A stretch of 64,000 nucleotides of DNA from Oscillospiraceae bacterium (GCA_017458335.1 JAFTFT010000021.1:1-64000); one strand, 5' to 3'; counted from the first letter of the stretch, positions 50,997-60,986 are shown. The notes: generated by a model from the letters alone, not told the origin. Numbers and translations are program-made.

Positions 50997-51818
50997 TTAT
51001 CCTCTCGCGAGGTCAATTGCACCAATCGGCACACCCCCGGTGTACTCAATCCGAGGTGAGCTGCTTTCTCTGATTTCCATCTCATGTGCGATATGCTCTA
51101 ACGTTTCTATATCTGACTCACCGGAGATCAGGACCAGATATCCTGTTGATTGATCAAAAAGCATGAGATAGTTTGCAGAGTCGTATGTTTGATAAGGCAG
51201 TTTGCTGTAATCTGATGTGACCTCAAGAAGCTCCCAATCTCCCAGCCGCTCCTCTTTTACCACACTCACATCGCCGCTGATTACGAGCTGAAGTCCATCG
51301 CGGATATAATCTATGGTAGAAATGCTGTATGGGATGGTATCCCCCGAATCACAGAACAGTCGTTTCGTCCAGCCTTGCTCATCTGTAATCCCTTCTGTAG
51401 CTTCCTGTGGAAGCCAGAAACAGCGGAATTCTGGTGTATATTGTATTTCTTCCGGGCAATTGAAAGTAAAAATCATTCCGGCGTCGGGGTAAGTAAGAAT
51501 TTCACTATTCCACACCTTGCCATCAACGACCTCTTCATACCGAAATCCTGAGACCAGTTCTTCGTCTGCCGATGGTTTTCGGAGGCTTAGCGTGTATTCT
51601 GCAATGGCAAATGCGACTGTACCGAAGGCCAGAACAAGTACCGCAGCAAGAAGGAAAGCCCGCGGCAATTTTCTGACTCTGCGCGGCGGAGTATTCTTTA
51701 CTCCGAGGCGGTTTTGCACGTTACCCATAATCCTTGCTGCAAGCTCTTCGTCGTATTCCCCTATGTTTATGTTTTCATCATAACAATCTTGTACCAGATC
51801 AGTAATGCGTGTCTTCAC
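50997..51818 (-). CDS. Anti-sigma-type membrane protein, DUF4367-like
   Basis: A 273-residue protein whose gene overlaps the second sigma-factor gene by about 20 nt. A cytoplasmic N-terminus of about 50 residues, one membrane helix (AFLLAAVLVLAFGTVAFAI), then about 200 external residues. The external part resembles DUF4367, including a C-terminal segment YLVLISGESDIETLEHIAHEMEIRE typical of that domain. It is likely the partner anti-sigma factor of module 2. Confidence 0.83.
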   Translation of the reverse strand: MKTRITDLVQDCYDENINIGEYDEELAARIMGNVQNRLGVKNTPPRRVRKLPRAFLLAAVLVLAFGTVAFAIAEYTLSLRKPSADEELVSGFRYEEVVDGKVWNSEILTYPDAGMIFTFNCPEEIQYTPEFRCFWLPQEATEGITDEQGWTKRLFCDSGDTIPYSISTIDYIRDGLQLVISGDVSVVKEERLGDWELLEVTSDYSKLPYQTYDSANYLMLFDQSTGYLVLISGESDIETLEHIAHEMEIRESSSPRIEYTGGVPIGAIDLARG

Positions 51819-52359
51819 AGCTGAACCCCCTTTCCGTCAAATAGTCTTTTAGTCGCTTCCGTCCACGTGCAAGTTTAGCCCGGACGGTTGCATCCTTAAG
51901 CCCAAGTGCCTTGGAAATATCTTCCGTCTTCTGATAAAAGAAATAATAGCGCTGGAAGATTTCACGGTCTGGTTCACCTAGAGAATCCACAGCTTCATGG
52001 GCAATCTCTCTCAGTTCCGACAGCAGAATCTTTTGCTCCGGCTGATTCGGGATGCTGATCTGGAGAACGTCGTCTCCCAAAGGCTCTTCTTCGTGATGCC
52101 TCCGTAATGCCGTTTTTGCTTTATTGCGAACAACCGCGGCAAGATATGCTTTCAGCATTTCCGTTTCGATGTTCTCACGGTTTTCCCAGATGCTCAGAAA
52201 GGAATCGGACACGACTTCTTCAATATCTTCTTCACCCAACGCATGGGACAGGATGTTGGAGGCAATTGCATATGCATACCCGCTGTATTGCCGTATCAAT
52301 TCCGGTAGCACAGACTCGTCACCCCGCCGCAGTCTGTGTAATAGTCTTTTTTCATTCAT
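51799..52359 (-). CDS. ECF-type RNA polymerase sigma factor (module 2)
   Basis: A 186-residue ECF sigma factor. Region 2 lies near residues 20-75 (YSGYAYAIASNILSHALGEEDIEEVVSDSFLSIWENREN), region 4 near 125-175 (LGEPDREIFQRYYFFYQKTEDISKALGLKDATVRAKLARGRKRLK). It is encoded between a lipoprotein gene (9 nt upstream) and its anti-sigma gene. With module 1 this gives two related sigma/anti-sigma systems in 4 kb, likely paralogues with different signals. Confidence 0.95.
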   Translation of the reverse strand: MNEKRLLHRLRRGDESVLPELIRQYSGYAYAIASNILSHALGEEDIEEVVSDSFLSIWENRENIETEMLKAYLAAVVRNKAKTALRRHHEEEPLGDDVLQISIPNQPEQKILLSELREIAHEAVDSLGEPDREIFQRYYFFYQKTEDISKALGLKDATVRAKLARGRKRLKDYLTERGFSCEDTHY

Positions 52360-52368
52360 CGCAATAGT

Positions 52369-52959
52369 TTATCCCTCCGGCCAGACAACCGTGTCAAACC
52401 GAATATCGACACTTTTATATAACTGTTCAACATGCAGCTTCTCGCTCAAACTGCCGCTGATTTCCCAAAAGTGTGAAGGGGTTGTGGTGATAATTGTTAC
52501 CCATGCGGTATGTTCCTTTCCGTCTTCAACACTGTGCATCTCCTTCACTTTTGCTTCACAGCCAAGTTCACTGAATTTCTCCGCCAGGGCGATGTGGTCG
52601 TCCAACGTGTCTGCACCCTGCAGCATGGCATTTGTGCGGACTACAAAAGGATATGGCTTATCCTGCGGCAGGCTCTTAAACATCTCCAGTTCCCAGTCTA
52701 TCACGTAGTAATTGCCTTCTTCCGCATAGATGCTGCGGATGAAGTCTTCATAGCTTTCGGAATACTCTACCGGACCTTGATGAGTTTCTGAATTCGGCAT
52801 TGTGTTGGTCTCGGACTGCAGCCGAACATACGGTGTTGCTTCCGGTGCGTGGCTTGGCCAGGGAGATGCGGTTACAAGAGTTGCGGCTTCCGGACGCTTC
52901 CCGCATGCTGCCAGAATAATCATGCACAAGATGAACAGAAGAGTTATTCTTCGCTTCAT
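52369..52959 (-). CDS. Lipoprotein of unknown function, first gene of sigma module 2
   Basis: A 196-residue lipoprotein. The signal peptide ends in a good lipobox (IILAACGK near residue 17). A Ser/Thr/Pro-rich linker follows to about 60, then a compact domain (VEYSESYEDFIRSIYAEEGNYYVIDW, ALAEKFSELGCEAKVKEM) without a recognised family. Its position ahead of the sigma gene, with a 9-nt gap, suggests it takes part in the signal or belongs to the response. The start at 52959 follows AAAGGAG; an earlier in-frame ATG (52986) does not have a site. Confidence 0.75.
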   Translation of the reverse strand: MKRRITLLFILCMIILAACGKRPEAATLVTASPWPSHAPEATPYVRLQSETNTMPNSETHQGPVEYSESYEDFIRSIYAEEGNYYVIDWELEMFKSLPQDKPYPFVVRTNAMLQGADTLDDHIALAEKFSELGCEAKVKEMHSVEDGKEHTAWVTIITTTPSHFWEISGSLSEKLHVEQLYKSVDIRFDTVVWPEG

Positions 52960-52978
52960 AAGCTCACTCCTTTCAATG

Positions 52979-53020
52979 GCTTTCACTTATATAGACTAAT
53001 CGTCTGAAGAAAATGTGACA
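52979..53020 (-). promoter_or_regulatory. Candidate ECF-type promoter of module 2
   Basis: On the minus strand: TGTCAC, 20 nt, then CTATATAAGTGAAAGC. The -10 block and spacing match the promoter of module 1. Confidence 0.5.
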
Positions 53021-53149
53021 TAGCCCGAATACTGTTTTTAGAAATATAACTGTCTCGTATCATATGCTTTGAGTGATAGGTTTTCAATTGTAATACGTTA
53101 GGCTGATTTGAACACCTTGAGAAAAAGATCATTTCTGAGGAAAAAGCTC

Positions 53150-53178
53150 TTGACATTCTGTGAATCCGGTGGTACTAT
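53150..53178 (+). promoter_or_regulatory. Promoter of the trp operon
   Basis: TTGACA (53150-53155), a 17-nt spacer and TACTAT (53173-53178). It lies just upstream of the T-box leader. Confidence 0.75.
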
Positions 53179-53184
53179 TCATAG

Positions 53185-53476
53185 CAATTTCATACACTAA
53201 ACCGTTGAAGCGGAGATAAAGGCAAGAATGCCTCCACAGAGAGTCCGGGGCGCTGAGAACCGGATGAGAAACAGCTTGTCAAATGGACCGCTGAGGGTGC
53301 AGTCAAATGTGCGTGAAAACGTACAGAGTATTCTGCAACGTGGAGGCATACGTCAGTTGCCGGGGATATGATGGTATCCTGACAAGCGCACGGGGAACCC
53401 CGTGAATCAAGGTGGCACCGCGGATTTCATATTCGTCCTTGACAGAAGCACGTATTTCTGTCAGGGGCGTTTTTTG
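53185..53476 (+). promoter_or_regulatory. T-box riboswitch, tryptophan-specific
   Basis: A leader RNA of about 290 nt. Stem I elements are visible: the AGAGAG-GTCCGG region near 53238, and the specifier-loop sequence AAATGGACC (53281-53289) with TGG at 53284-53286, the Trp codon. The T-box AAGGTGGCACCGCGG is at 53409-53423. A terminator hairpin (CGTCCTTGACAGAA / TTTCTGTCAGGGGCG, 53434-53447 and 53455-53469) with TTTTTT follows. Uncharged tRNA-Trp should pair with the specifier and the T-box, preventing termination and turning on trpDCFBA. Confidence 0.93.
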
Positions 53477-53538
53477 TTGCTCCTGCAGAGATACAGACGA
53501 TCCCCTTCAGGGAAAAACAGAGCAAAGGAGACAGAACC

Positions 53539-54570
53539 ATGATCAGAGAAGCCGTTGAAAAGATTGTCAACAAAGGAGATCTCAGCTTTGACGAGGCCTA
53601 TACCGTTATGAACGAGATCATGAACGGAGAGTCGTCGGCCACACAGAATGCGGCATTCCTGGCCGCACTGTCCACCAAGAGCGCGCGTGCCGAGACCACG
53701 GACGAAATCGCCGGGTGTGCGGCTGCCATGCGGGAACACGCCACACGGGTGGACACCGGGATGGATATTTTCGAGATTGTCGGAACCGGAGGAGATAACG
53801 CGAAGAGCTTCAACATCTCGACAACATCCGCCCTGGTTGCGGCGGCCGGCGGGGTGAAGGTGGCCAAGCACGGCAACCGCGCGGCGTCCTCTCTCTGCGG
53901 AACGGCCGACTGCCTGGAAGCCCTCGGGGTCAACATCCGCCAGAGCCCTTCGCGCTGCATCGAACTGCTGAACGAAGCGGGCATGTGCTTCTTCTTCGCC
54001 CAGCAGTATCACACATCCATGAAATATGTCGGCCCGATCCGCAAAGAGCTGGGTTTCCGTACGGTGTTTAACATTTTAGGGCCGCTGACAAACCCGGCGA
54101 GACCGTCCATGCAGCTCCTCGGTGTCTATGACGAATACCTGGTGGCGCCGCTGACCCAGGTGCTCATCAACCTCGGTGTCCGTCGGGGCATGGTGGTCTA
54201 TGGGCAGGACAAGCTGGATGAAATCTCGCTGAGTTCGCCGACGACCGTCAGCGAGATCCGGGACGGCTGGTATCGGACCTCCGTGATCAGGCCGGAGGAC
54301 TTCGGATTGGAACGCTGCGCCAAGGAGGAACTGAAGGGCGGCACGCCGGCGGAGAATGCGCAGATCACCCTGGATATCCTCCGCGGGGCTAAAGGCCATA
54401 AACGGAATGCGGTCCTGCTGAATGCGGGCGCTTCTCTGTACATTGCCGGAAAGGCAGAGACGATGCAGGAGGGGATTGCGCTTGCCGCGGAACTGATCGA
54501 CTCCGGCAAGGCACTGGCAACCCTGCAGAAGCTCATTGAAGTCAGCAACCGTCCGGAGGCGGAGGCGTGA
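53539..54570 (+). CDS. trpD: Anthranilate phosphoribosyltransferase
   Basis: A 343-residue enzyme that joins anthranilate to phosphoribosyl pyrophosphate, the second step of tryptophan synthesis. The signature is clear: [27 protein letters not shown] (PRPP loop) and [24 protein letters not shown] near residues 80-130. It is the first gene of the T-box-controlled operon; normally trpE and trpG would precede it but they are absent. AAAGGAG precedes the start. Confidence 0.97.
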   Translation: MIREAVEKIVNKGDLSFDEAYTVMNEIMNGESSATQNAAFLAALSTKSARAETTDEIAGCAAAMREHATRVDTGMDIFEIVGTGGDNAKSFNISTTSALVAAAGGVKVAKHGNRAASSLCGTADCLEALGVNIRQSPSRCIELLNEAGMCFFFAQQYHTSMKYVGPIRKELGFRTVFNILGPLTNPARPSMQLLGVYDEYLVAPLTQVLINLGVRRGMVVYGQDKLDEISLSSPTTVSEIRDGWYRTSVIRPEDFGLERCAKEELKGGTPAENAQITLDILRGAKGHKRNAVLLNAGASLYIAGKAETMQEGIALAAELIDSGKALATLQKLIEVSNRPEAEA

Positions 54571-55349
54571 ACATCCTCGAACAGCTGGCGGATCATGCAC
54601 GGGAGCGGGTCCGCGAGGCAAAACGGCGGATGCCGGAGGAGACGGTCCGGACACAGGCCCTGGCTCTGCCCAAAGGAAGCTTCGCCCTGGAAACGGCCCT
54701 CCGGAAGCCGGGGCTGTCGTTTATCTGCGAGTGCAAGAAAGCGTCACCCTCAAAGGGACTGATCGCCGAAGACTTCCCATATCTGCGGATCGCCCGGGAG
54801 TACGAGGCCGCCGGGGCGGATGCCGTCTCCGTCCTGACCGAGCCGAAGTGGTTCCTCGGGAGCGACGAATACCTGCGGGAAATCGCAGGGGCGGTTTCCA
54901 TCCCCTGCCTGCGAAAGGACTTCACGGTGGACCCCTACATGATCTATGAGGCAAAGCTCCTGGGTGCATCGGCGGTCCTGCTGATCTGCTCGATTCTGGA
55001 GCAGGGACAGCTGGAAGAGTATCACGGAATCTGTGAAGAGCTGGGGCTCTCCGCTCTGGTGGAGGCCCATGATGAGGGAGAAATCCGGATGGCGCTGGAC
55101 GCCGGCGCGCGGATTATCGGTGTCAACAACCGGAATCTGAAGGACTTCTCCGTGGACACGGAAAACAGCCGCCGCCTGCGGAGCCTGATCCCGCCGGAGA
55201 TTCTGTTTGTATCCGAGAGCGGCGTGCGCACGGCCGGGGACGCGGCAGTGCTGCGGGAGATCGGCGCGGACGCGGTGCTGATCGGCGAGGCCCTGATGCG
55301 GGCAAAGGATAAGGGACAGATGCTGAAGCAGCTGAAAGGAGAAGCATGA
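54567..55349 (+). CDS. trpC: Indole-3-glycerol phosphate synthase
   Basis: A 260-residue (beta/alpha)8 enzyme making indole-3-glycerol phosphate from Cd[17 protein letters not shown] (catalytic Lys), [33 protein letters not shown] and [14 protein letters not shown] are typical, as is [12 protein letters not shown] near the end. It starts with GTG at 54567, overlapping the trpD stop. Confidence 0.97.
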   Translation: MNILEQLADHARERVREAKRRMPEETVRTQALALPKGSFALETALRKPGLSFICECKKASPSKGLIAEDFPYLRIAREYEAAGADAVSVLTEPKWFLGSDEYLREIAGAVSIPCLRKDFTVDPYMIYEAKLLGASAVLLICSILEQGQLEEYHGICEELGLSALVEAHDEGEIRMALDAGARIIGVNNRNLKDFSVDTENSRRLRSLIPPEILFVSESGVRTAGDAAVLREIGADAVLIGEALMRAKDKGQMLKQLKGEA

Positions 55350-55954
55350 CGAAAATCAAACTCTGCGGACTCTCCCGCATCTGCGACATCGAAGAGGCCA
55401 ATCTCCTGCAGCCGGACTATATCGGCTTTGTCTTCGCGAAAAAGAGCCGCCGCTGTGTATCACCGGAACAGGCCGGCGAGCTGAAAAAACTGCTCCGGCC
55501 GGAGATCCGGGCGGTCGGCGTGTTTGTAAACGAGGAACCGGAAGCCGTGGCAGCGCTCCTGAACCGCGGCATGATCGACCTGGCTCAGCTTCACGGGAGC
55601 GAAGACGCGGCATACATCCGGCGGCTGCGGGAGCTGACGGACGGCCCGTTGATTCAGGCCTTCAGAATCCGATCGAAGGAGGATCTGAGCCGGGCGGCGG
55701 CCAGCGCGGCAGATGAAATCCTGCTGGACGCGGGCGCGGGGACCGGGACCGTCTTCGACTGGTCTCTTCTCAGAAACATGGAGAGACGGTATTTTCTTGC
55801 CGGAGGGCTGAATCCGGAGAATGTGCGGGAGGCGATCCGGGATCTGCACCCCTATGGGGTGGATGTCAGTTCCGGGATCGAAACGGACGCCCTGAAAGAC
55901 CGGACAAAAATGGCGGCTTTTGTTGCCGCCGTACGGGAGGAGGACAGAAGATGA
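55346..55954 (+). CDS. trpF: Phosphoribosylanthranilate isomerase
   Basis: A 202-residue (beta/alpha)8 isomerase. It begins [17 protein letters not shown] (catalytic Cys in LCGL) and ends with [31 protein letters not shown], the phosphate-binding segment and the conserved D-V-S-S-G-I-E. The start overlaps trpC by 4 nt (ATGA). It acts between TrpD and TrpC. Confidence 0.96.
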   Translation: MTKIKLCGLSRICDIEEANLLQPDYIGFVFAKKSRRCVSPEQAGELKKLLRPEIRAVGVFVNEEPEAVAALLNRGMIDLAQLHGSEDAAYIRRLRELTDGPLIQAFRIRSKEDLSRAAASAADEILLDAGAGTGTVFDWSLLRNMERRYFLAGGLNPENVREAIRDLHPYGVDVSSGIETDALKDRTKMAAFVAAVREEDRR

Positions 55955-57141
55955 CAAATCCAAGAGGCCGTTTTGGCATCCACGGGGGTCAGTATATCCC
56001 GGAGACGCTGATGAACGCGGTCATCGAGCTCGAAGCGGCGTATGACCGTTATAAGGAGGATCCGGACTTCAACCGGGAGCTTACAGAGCTCTTTAACGAG
56101 TATGCCGGGCGACCGTCCAGACTCTATTACGCGGCCAAGATGACGGAGGACCTGGGCGGAGCGAAGATCTATCTGAAGCGCGAGGATCTGAACCACACGG
56201 GCGCCCACAAGATCAACAACGTCCTGGGGCAGGCGCTTCTGGCAAAGAAGATGGGCAAGACCCGTTTGATCGCCGAGACGGGAGCCGGGCAGCACGGCGT
56301 CGCGACGGCGACGGCAGCGGCCCTGATGGGCATGTCCTGTGTGGTGTTCATGGGGGAAGAGGATACCCGCCGCCAGGCGCTCAACGTTTATCGCATGAAG
56401 CTGCTGGGGGCAGAGGTCGTCCCTGTCACCACGGGAACCGCGACCCTGAAAGACGCGGTGTCCGAGGCGATGAGAGAGTGGACCTCGCGGATCAGCGACA
56501 CGCACTACTGCCTGGGTTCCGTCATGGGGCCGCATCCCTTCCCGACGATCGTGCGGGACTTTCAGGCGGTGATCTCCCGGGAAATCCGGGAACAGGTCAT
56601 GGAGAAGGAAGGACGGCTTCCCGATGTTGTGCTGGCCTGTGTGGGCGGCGGCTCCAACGCCATCGGCAGCTTTTATCATTTCATCCAGGATCCCTCGGTC
56701 CGGCTGATCGGCTGCGAAGCGGCTGGCCGCGGGGTGGATACCTTTGAGACGGCGGCCACTATTGCCACCGGCCGGCTCGGAATCTTCCACGGGATGAAGT
56801 CCTATTTCTGTCAGGATGAATACGGGCAGATTGCACCGGTCTATTCCATCTCCGCGGGACTGGATTATCCCGGAATCGGACCGGAGCATGCGTACCTGCA
56901 CGATATCGGCCGGGCGGAATATGTTCCCGTGACAGACGAGGAAGCGGTCTGCGCCTTTGAATACCTGGCGAAGACCGAGGGAATCATTCCGGCCATCGAG
57001 TCCGCCCATGCGGTGGCTCATGCCATGAAAATTGCACCGCAGATGGGAAAGGATCAGGTCATGGTCATCACGATCTCCGGCCGGGGTGACAAGGACTGCG
57101 CGGCCATCGCGCGCTACAGGGGGGAGGATATCCGTGAGTAA
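55951..57141 (+). CDS. trpB: Tryptophan synthase beta subunit
   Basis: A 396-residue PLP enzyme joining indole and serine. [17 protein letters not shown] starts it; [29 protein letters not shown] holds the Schiff-base Lys; [14 protein letters not shown] and [14 protein letters not shown] bind substrate and PLP phosphate. It is the TrpB1 type that works with TrpA. The start overlaps trpF by 4 nt. Confidence 0.98.
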   Translation: MTNPRGRFGIHGGQYIPETLMNAVIELEAAYDRYKEDPDFNRELTELFNEYAGRPSRLYYAAKMTEDLGGAKIYLKREDLNHTGAHKINNVLGQALLAKKMGKTRLIAETGAGQHGVATATAAALMGMSCVVFMGEEDTRRQALNVYRMKLLGAEVVPVTTGTATLKDAVSEAMREWTSRISDTHYCLGSVMGPHPFPTIVRDFQAVISREIREQVMEKEGRLPDVVLACVGGGSNAIGSFYHFIQDPSVRLIGCEAAGRGVDTFETAATIATGRLGIFHGMKSYFCQDEYGQIAPVYSISAGLDYPGIGPEHAYLHDIGRAEYVPVTDEEAVCAFEYLAKTEGIIPAIESAHAVAHAMKIAPQMGKDQVMVITISGRGDKDCAAIARYRGEDIRE

Positions 57142-57904
57142 GATCCATCAGACTTTTGAGAGCGGGAAAGCGTTCATCGCCTTTATTACCTGCGGGGATC
57201 CGGACCTGGAGACCACCGCAGCCGTGGTGAGGTCTGCCGCGGCAAACGGCGCAGACCTCATCGAGCTGGGAATTCCTTTTTCCGACCCGACAGCGGAAGG
57301 CCCGGTCATTCAGGGGGCAAATCTGCGTGCGCTGCAGGGCGGGGTCACGACGGATAAGATCTTTGACCTCGTCCGGGAGCTCAGAGAGGATGTAAGCATC
57401 CCGATGGTCTTCATGACGTATGCCAATGTCGTCTATTCCTATGAGGCGGAGCGGTTTATCCGGACCTGCCGGGAGATCGGGATCGACGGCCTGATCCTGC
57501 CGGATGTGCCGTTTGAGGAAAAGGAAGAATTCCTGCCGCTCTGTCACCAATACGGCGTCGATCTCGTCTCCCTGATCGCGCCGACTTCTGAGAACCGGAT
57601 CGCGGATATTGCGGCGGAGGCGGAGGGCTTTCTTTACATTGTCTCCAGTTTGGGCGTTACGGGAACCCGCAGCGAGATCACCACGGACCTCGCATCGATT
57701 GTATCCGTTGTACGCCGGCACAGCAAAATTCCGTGCGCGGTCGGATTCGGAATCTCTACCCCCGAGCAGGCCAGGAAAATGGCGGATGTTTCGGACGGTG
57801 CCATCGTGGGATCGGCCATTATCAAAATCCTGGAGCAATACGGCAGAGACGCGGCGCCGGAAGTGGGGAAGTATGTCAGAAGCATGAAAGACGCTTTGCG
57901 GTAG
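57134..57904 (+). CDS. trpA: Tryptophan synthase alpha subunit
   Basis: A 256-residue (beta/alpha)8 subunit that releases indole from indole-3-glycerol phosphate. [36 protein letters not shown] (catalytic Glu and Asp) and [14 protein letters not shown] are visible. The start is GTG at 57134, 8 nt inside trpB, preceded by GGGGAGG; the frame is open further upstream within trpB only by chance. The strong terminator that follows closes the operon. Confidence 0.97.
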   Translation: MSKIHQTFESGKAFIAFITCGDPDLETTAAVVRSAAANGADLIELGIPFSDPTAEGPVIQGANLRALQGGVTTDKIFDLVRELREDVSIPMVFMTYANVVYSYEAERFIRTCREIGIDGLILPDVPFEEKEEFLPLCHQYGVDLVSLIAPTSENRIADIAAEAEGFLYIVSSLGVTGTRSEITTDLASIVSVVRRHSKIPCAVGFGISTPEQARKMADVSDGAIVGSAIIKILEQYGRDAAPEVGKYVRSMKDALR

Positions 57905-57917
57905 AAGCAGACAAAGA

Positions 57918-57958
57918 GCAGACCCGAGAGCAGGTTTCTCAAGGGTCTGCGTTTTTTT
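57918..57958 (+). terminator. Rho-independent terminator of the trp operon
   Basis: A stem GCAGACCC / GGGTCTGC (57918-57925 and 57943-57950) with an inner GAGA / TCTC pair, followed by TTTTTTT. Confidence 0.9.
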
Positions 57959-57994
57959 GTATTGCCGTCGGATGCCGAGACGGCCTTCGGTTCG

Positions 57995-58891
57995 TCACAG
58001 AACGGAGTCCTTCCTCTGAATCTTTTTGATCAGCCAGTCGCGGAGGAGAAGGACAGGAGAGGTGGGCTCGGCTTCCACAGAAAGGAAGCTGCTGCACAGA
58101 GGCGGAACACCCTCTAACGGAATGTTTCGGACGGCTATGGCGTCATAATGGTCCCCTTTGTTGTAACGATTCAGCGCGGCGCCTCCAAAATCACTGATGT
58201 GATAGAGAACCTGATAGAAACTCGGCATGATCGTGAAATCAATTTCGGCGCCGCAGGCATCTGCGGCTTCGAACAGGGGAGAGAACTCCGGACCGTGCCC
58301 CGGCAGATAGAAGATGCCCTGATTCAAGTCTGACAGGCTGATTCTTGGACGCGAAAACAAGGGATGAGTTCGGCCGACCAGAACCGCAACGGGATGGGAC
58401 GTCAGCTCCGTTCTCTGGACTCCTGGATAATTGCTTCCCAGATCGAGCACAATCGCGGCTTCAAAGGCTTTTGACACCAGCGCGGGGCCGGCTTCGTCGT
58501 TCTCTATTCGTATCGCATCAACCGGCAGGTTTGGATAAAGCTGAGAAAAGGAAGCTAGGTGGCTTTGAAGACCGGGAAGATAGTCCGGCACCGTGGAAGC
58601 ACTGATGCCTAAGCGTATAGGATGTTCCAGGCGGATATCGGCGATCATGGAATGCTGCAAGTCCCGATAGGCTTCCATGAGAGGAAGCGCCTTGTCCCGC
58701 AGCAGCTGTCCTTTTTCGGTCAGGGAGAGGTGATTGCAGGAGTTTTGAAACAGAGCTCCGCGGCATTCTTTCTCAAGCTCCGCAATATTCTGCCTGACGG
58801 CCTGCCGGGTCATATAGACATGGCTTGCAGCGCGGGAGTAATTGAGCTCCTCGCACACAGAGAGGAAGACCATCAGTTGCTGCAGGGTCAT
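57995..58891 (-). CDS. LysR-family transcriptional regulator
   Basis: A 298-residue LysR-type regulator. The N-terminal winged helix (MTLQQLMVFLSVCEELNYSRAASHVYMTRQAVRQNIAELE) has the usual form, and a substrate-binding domain follows from about residue 90. The start at 58891 is chosen because GAGGTGATC lies before it and the protein then begins like the family; an open frame extends 40 codons upstream over the promoter. It is divergent from the FMN/FAD reductase gene, and a TTGC-N7-GCAA site lies between, so it likely activates that gene in response to the reductase's substrate. Confidence 0.93.
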   Translation of the reverse strand: MTLQQLMVFLSVCEELNYSRAASHVYMTRQAVRQNIAELEKECRGALFQNSCNHLSLTEKGQLLRDKALPLMEAYRDLQHSMIADIRLEHPIRLGISASTVPDYLPGLQSHLASFSQLYPNLPVDAIRIENDEAGPALVSKAFEAAIVLDLGSNYPGVQRTELTSHPVAVLVGRTHPLFSRPRISLSDLNQGIFYLPGHGPEFSPLFEAADACGAEIDFTIMPSFYQVLYHISDFGGAALNRYNKGDHYDAIAVRNIPLEGVPPLCSSFLSVEAEPTSPVLLLRDWLIKKIQRKDSVL

Positions 58892-58919
58892 ACCGATCAC
58901 CTCATAAAGCAAGCTGAGC

Positions 58920-58934
58920 TTGCGGTATATGCAA
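58920..58934. promoter_or_regulatory. Candidate LysR-type binding site
   Basis: TTGC-N7-GCAA (58920-58934) is a perfect interrupted palindrome containing a T-N11-A core, as for LysR-type activators. It lies upstream of the plus-strand promoter of the FMN/FAD reductase and 29 nt before the regulator start. Confidence 0.65.
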
Positions 58935-58937
58935 GAT

Positions 58938-58966
58938 TTTACACTCTTTCCCGCTTCTTGTAAATA
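58938..58966 (+). promoter_or_regulatory. Promoter of the FMN/FAD reductase gene
   Basis: TTTACA (58938-58943), a 17-nt spacer and TAAATA (58961-58966). It is weaker than consensus, as expected for an activated promoter. Confidence 0.5.
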
Positions 58967-59018
58967 GGGTAAAATGATAACAGCTGATCTTGTATATAAA
59001 AGAAAAGGAGCGATCAAT

Positions 59019-60986
59019 ATGTCAAATGAACTTTCCCGTCGTCAGTTTCTGAGGGGATCTCTTGCCACTGCGGCCGGGGTTGCACTGTTCGGAGCAGGTC
59101 TGAACGCAAAAGGGGTCAAAGCTGCTGCCGGTATGTACACCCCGGGCACTTACAGCGCAACGGCACGGGGCATGGAGAGTGAAGTCACGGTCACGATGAC
59201 CTTTGACGCGGATGCGATTACCGACGTCAAGATCGATGTGTCTGGAGAGACCGCCGGCATCGGCGCGGCCATCGGCGAGACCATGGAGCAGGCTATCCTG
59301 GACGCGCAGGGTTACGAAATCGATGCCGTCACGGGAGCCAGCACGACCAGCGCGGCCATTCGGAAGGCGGCTGCGGCCTGCGTTGCCCAGGCTACCGGTA
59401 CGGAAGTGATCATTGAAGACAACAGCACACCTGCACCGAACAATGACTGGCTCGGCGAAGAGCCCGTGGTCGCGGAAAACGAGATTACGGCCGAGTATGA
59501 GTGTGACGTGCTGGTCATCGGCGCGGGCACGGCCGGTACCTTTGCGGCCGCGTCGGCAGCGGAGGAAGGGGTCAGGACCATCCTGATCGAGCGCTTCTCC
59601 CATGATATGGCGAGCGGCATCCGCGACACGCTTGCAGCCTGCGGTTCCCGCGAGCAGAAGGAAGACGGGGACGATGTGGATAAGACCACAGCGATCAACC
59701 ACCTCTGCAACTGGAGCCAGGGTTACACCCGCCGCAGCCTTGCCAAGCTCTGGGCGGACAACAGCGGAGAGACCATCGACTGGTTCACTGACCGTCTGGC
59801 TGAGGGCGGCATGGAATTCCGCCATGAGATTGATGATCACTCGCTTCCCTCCAATTATGAATTTCTGGATGTGGGACACTCTACTCAGTACACCGCCGAG
59901 TATTATGAGCAGCTCACCATGGACAAGGTGTTCGATTATGCTGTGGCAAAAGGTCTGCAGATCGACTATGAAACCACAATGGTGAAACTGGAAAAGAATG
60001 GCGAGAGAGTCTGCGGCATCATCGCGACAAACGCAGCCGGGGAATACGTGCGTTATAAGGCGGCAAAGGGTGTGATTGTTGCCACCGGCGGCTACGGAAT
60101 GAACGCCGATATGATGGCGGCTCTGCAGCCTCATACCCAGGAAATGATCGGCGTCAACTTCAACAAGGCCGGATCCAGAGGCGACGGGATCAAGGCCTGC
60201 CTCTGGGCGGGAGCGATTATGGACACGGTCCACACCTCGATGATCTTTGACCGGGCCTGCATTAAGCCGGACGAGATCGGACTTCCGGGGCAGAGCGTGC
60301 CCGGTGCCTGGTTCTGGATGGGAAGCCAGCCCTTCCTGAAGGTCAACCTTCGCGGGGAGCGGTTCATGTGTGAATATCAGCCCTACGACTATGTTCTGCA
60401 TTCTGCCTCCGGTCAGCCCGGACACACCTTTGTTGATGTCTGGGACAGCAAGTATACCGAAGACATTGAGCGCTTTGCCACCCATGGCTGCAGCCGGCTG
60501 TATCCGCATGAGAACGGAACGGCCCCGGTCTTCCCGATGGAGATGATCGTCGGAATGAACGCCGATCTGGAAGCCCAGGGTTATATCGTCCGTGCCGACA
60601 GCATTGAGGAACTCGCAGAGAAGCTGAATATTCCCGTGGATACGTTTAAGGCGACGGTTGAACGTTACAACGAACTGGCGGCGAAAGGAGTCGACGAGGA
60701 TTTTGGAAAGGAAAGCTACCGGCTCTCCACGCTGGATACAGCGCCTTACTTCGGCACACGCCAATGCGGCGGCTACTTTATCTGCACCATGGACGGCATC
60801 CAGATCGATGACAATCTGCATGCAATTCGCGCCGACGGAAGCCCGATCGAGGGCCTCTATGTCGTAGGCGACTGCTCCGGAAACTACTTCGCCGGAAGCT
60901 ATCCCAACCTGATGGGCGGTGCGGCAGCCGGACGCAGCACAACCTTCGGAAGGATCGCGGCCAAGAACGCGGTCAAAGGGATCTGA
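59019..60986 (+). CDS. Tat-exported FMN- and FAD-containing reductase
   Basis: A 655-residue extracytoplasmic reductase. A twin-arginine signal (SRRQFLRG) is followed by an FMN-binding domain (about residues 38-125) with the flavinylation motif DAVTGASTTS at 102-111, where FMN would be attached covalently by ApbE to Ser108 or Thr109. From about residue 160 to the end is a fumarate/urocanate-reductase-type FAD domain (CDVLVIGAGTAGTFAAASAA, GYGMNADM, YFAGSYPNLMGGAAAGRSTTFGRIA). Such proteins take electrons from the membrane and reduce an alkene-type or related acceptor. The start at 59019 follows AAAAGGAG. The divergent LysR gene is its likely activator. Substrate unknown. Confidence 0.92.
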   Translation: MSNELSRRQFLRGSLATAAGVALFGAGLNAKGVKAAAGMYTPGTYSATARGMESEVTVTMTFDADAITDVKIDVSGETAGIGAAIGETMEQAILDAQGYEIDAVTGASTTSAAIRKAAAACVAQATGTEVIIEDNSTPAPNNDWLGEEPVVAENEITAEYECDVLVIGAGTAGTFAAASAAEEGVRTILIERFSHDMASGIRDTLAACGSREQKEDGDDVDKTTAINHLCNWSQGYTRRSLAKLWADNSGETIDWFTDRLAEGGMEFRHEIDDHSLPSNYEFLDVGHSTQYTAEYYEQLTMDKVFDYAVAKGLQIDYETTMVKLEKNGERVCGIIATNAAGEYVRYKAAKGVIVATGGYGMNADMMAALQPHTQEMIGVNFNKAGSRGDGIKACLWAGAIMDTVHTSMIFDRACIKPDEIGLPGQSVPGAWFWMGSQPFLKVNLRGERFMCEYQPYDYVLHSASGQPGHTFVDVWDSKYTEDIERFATHGCSRLYPHENGTAPVFPMEMIVGMNADLEAQGYIVRADSIEELAEKLNIPVDTFKATVERYNELAAKGVDEDFGKESYRLSTLDTAPYFGTRQCGGYFICTMDGIQIDDNLHAIRADGSPIEGLYVVGDCSGNYFAGSYPNLMGGAAAGRSTTFGRIAAKNAVKGI

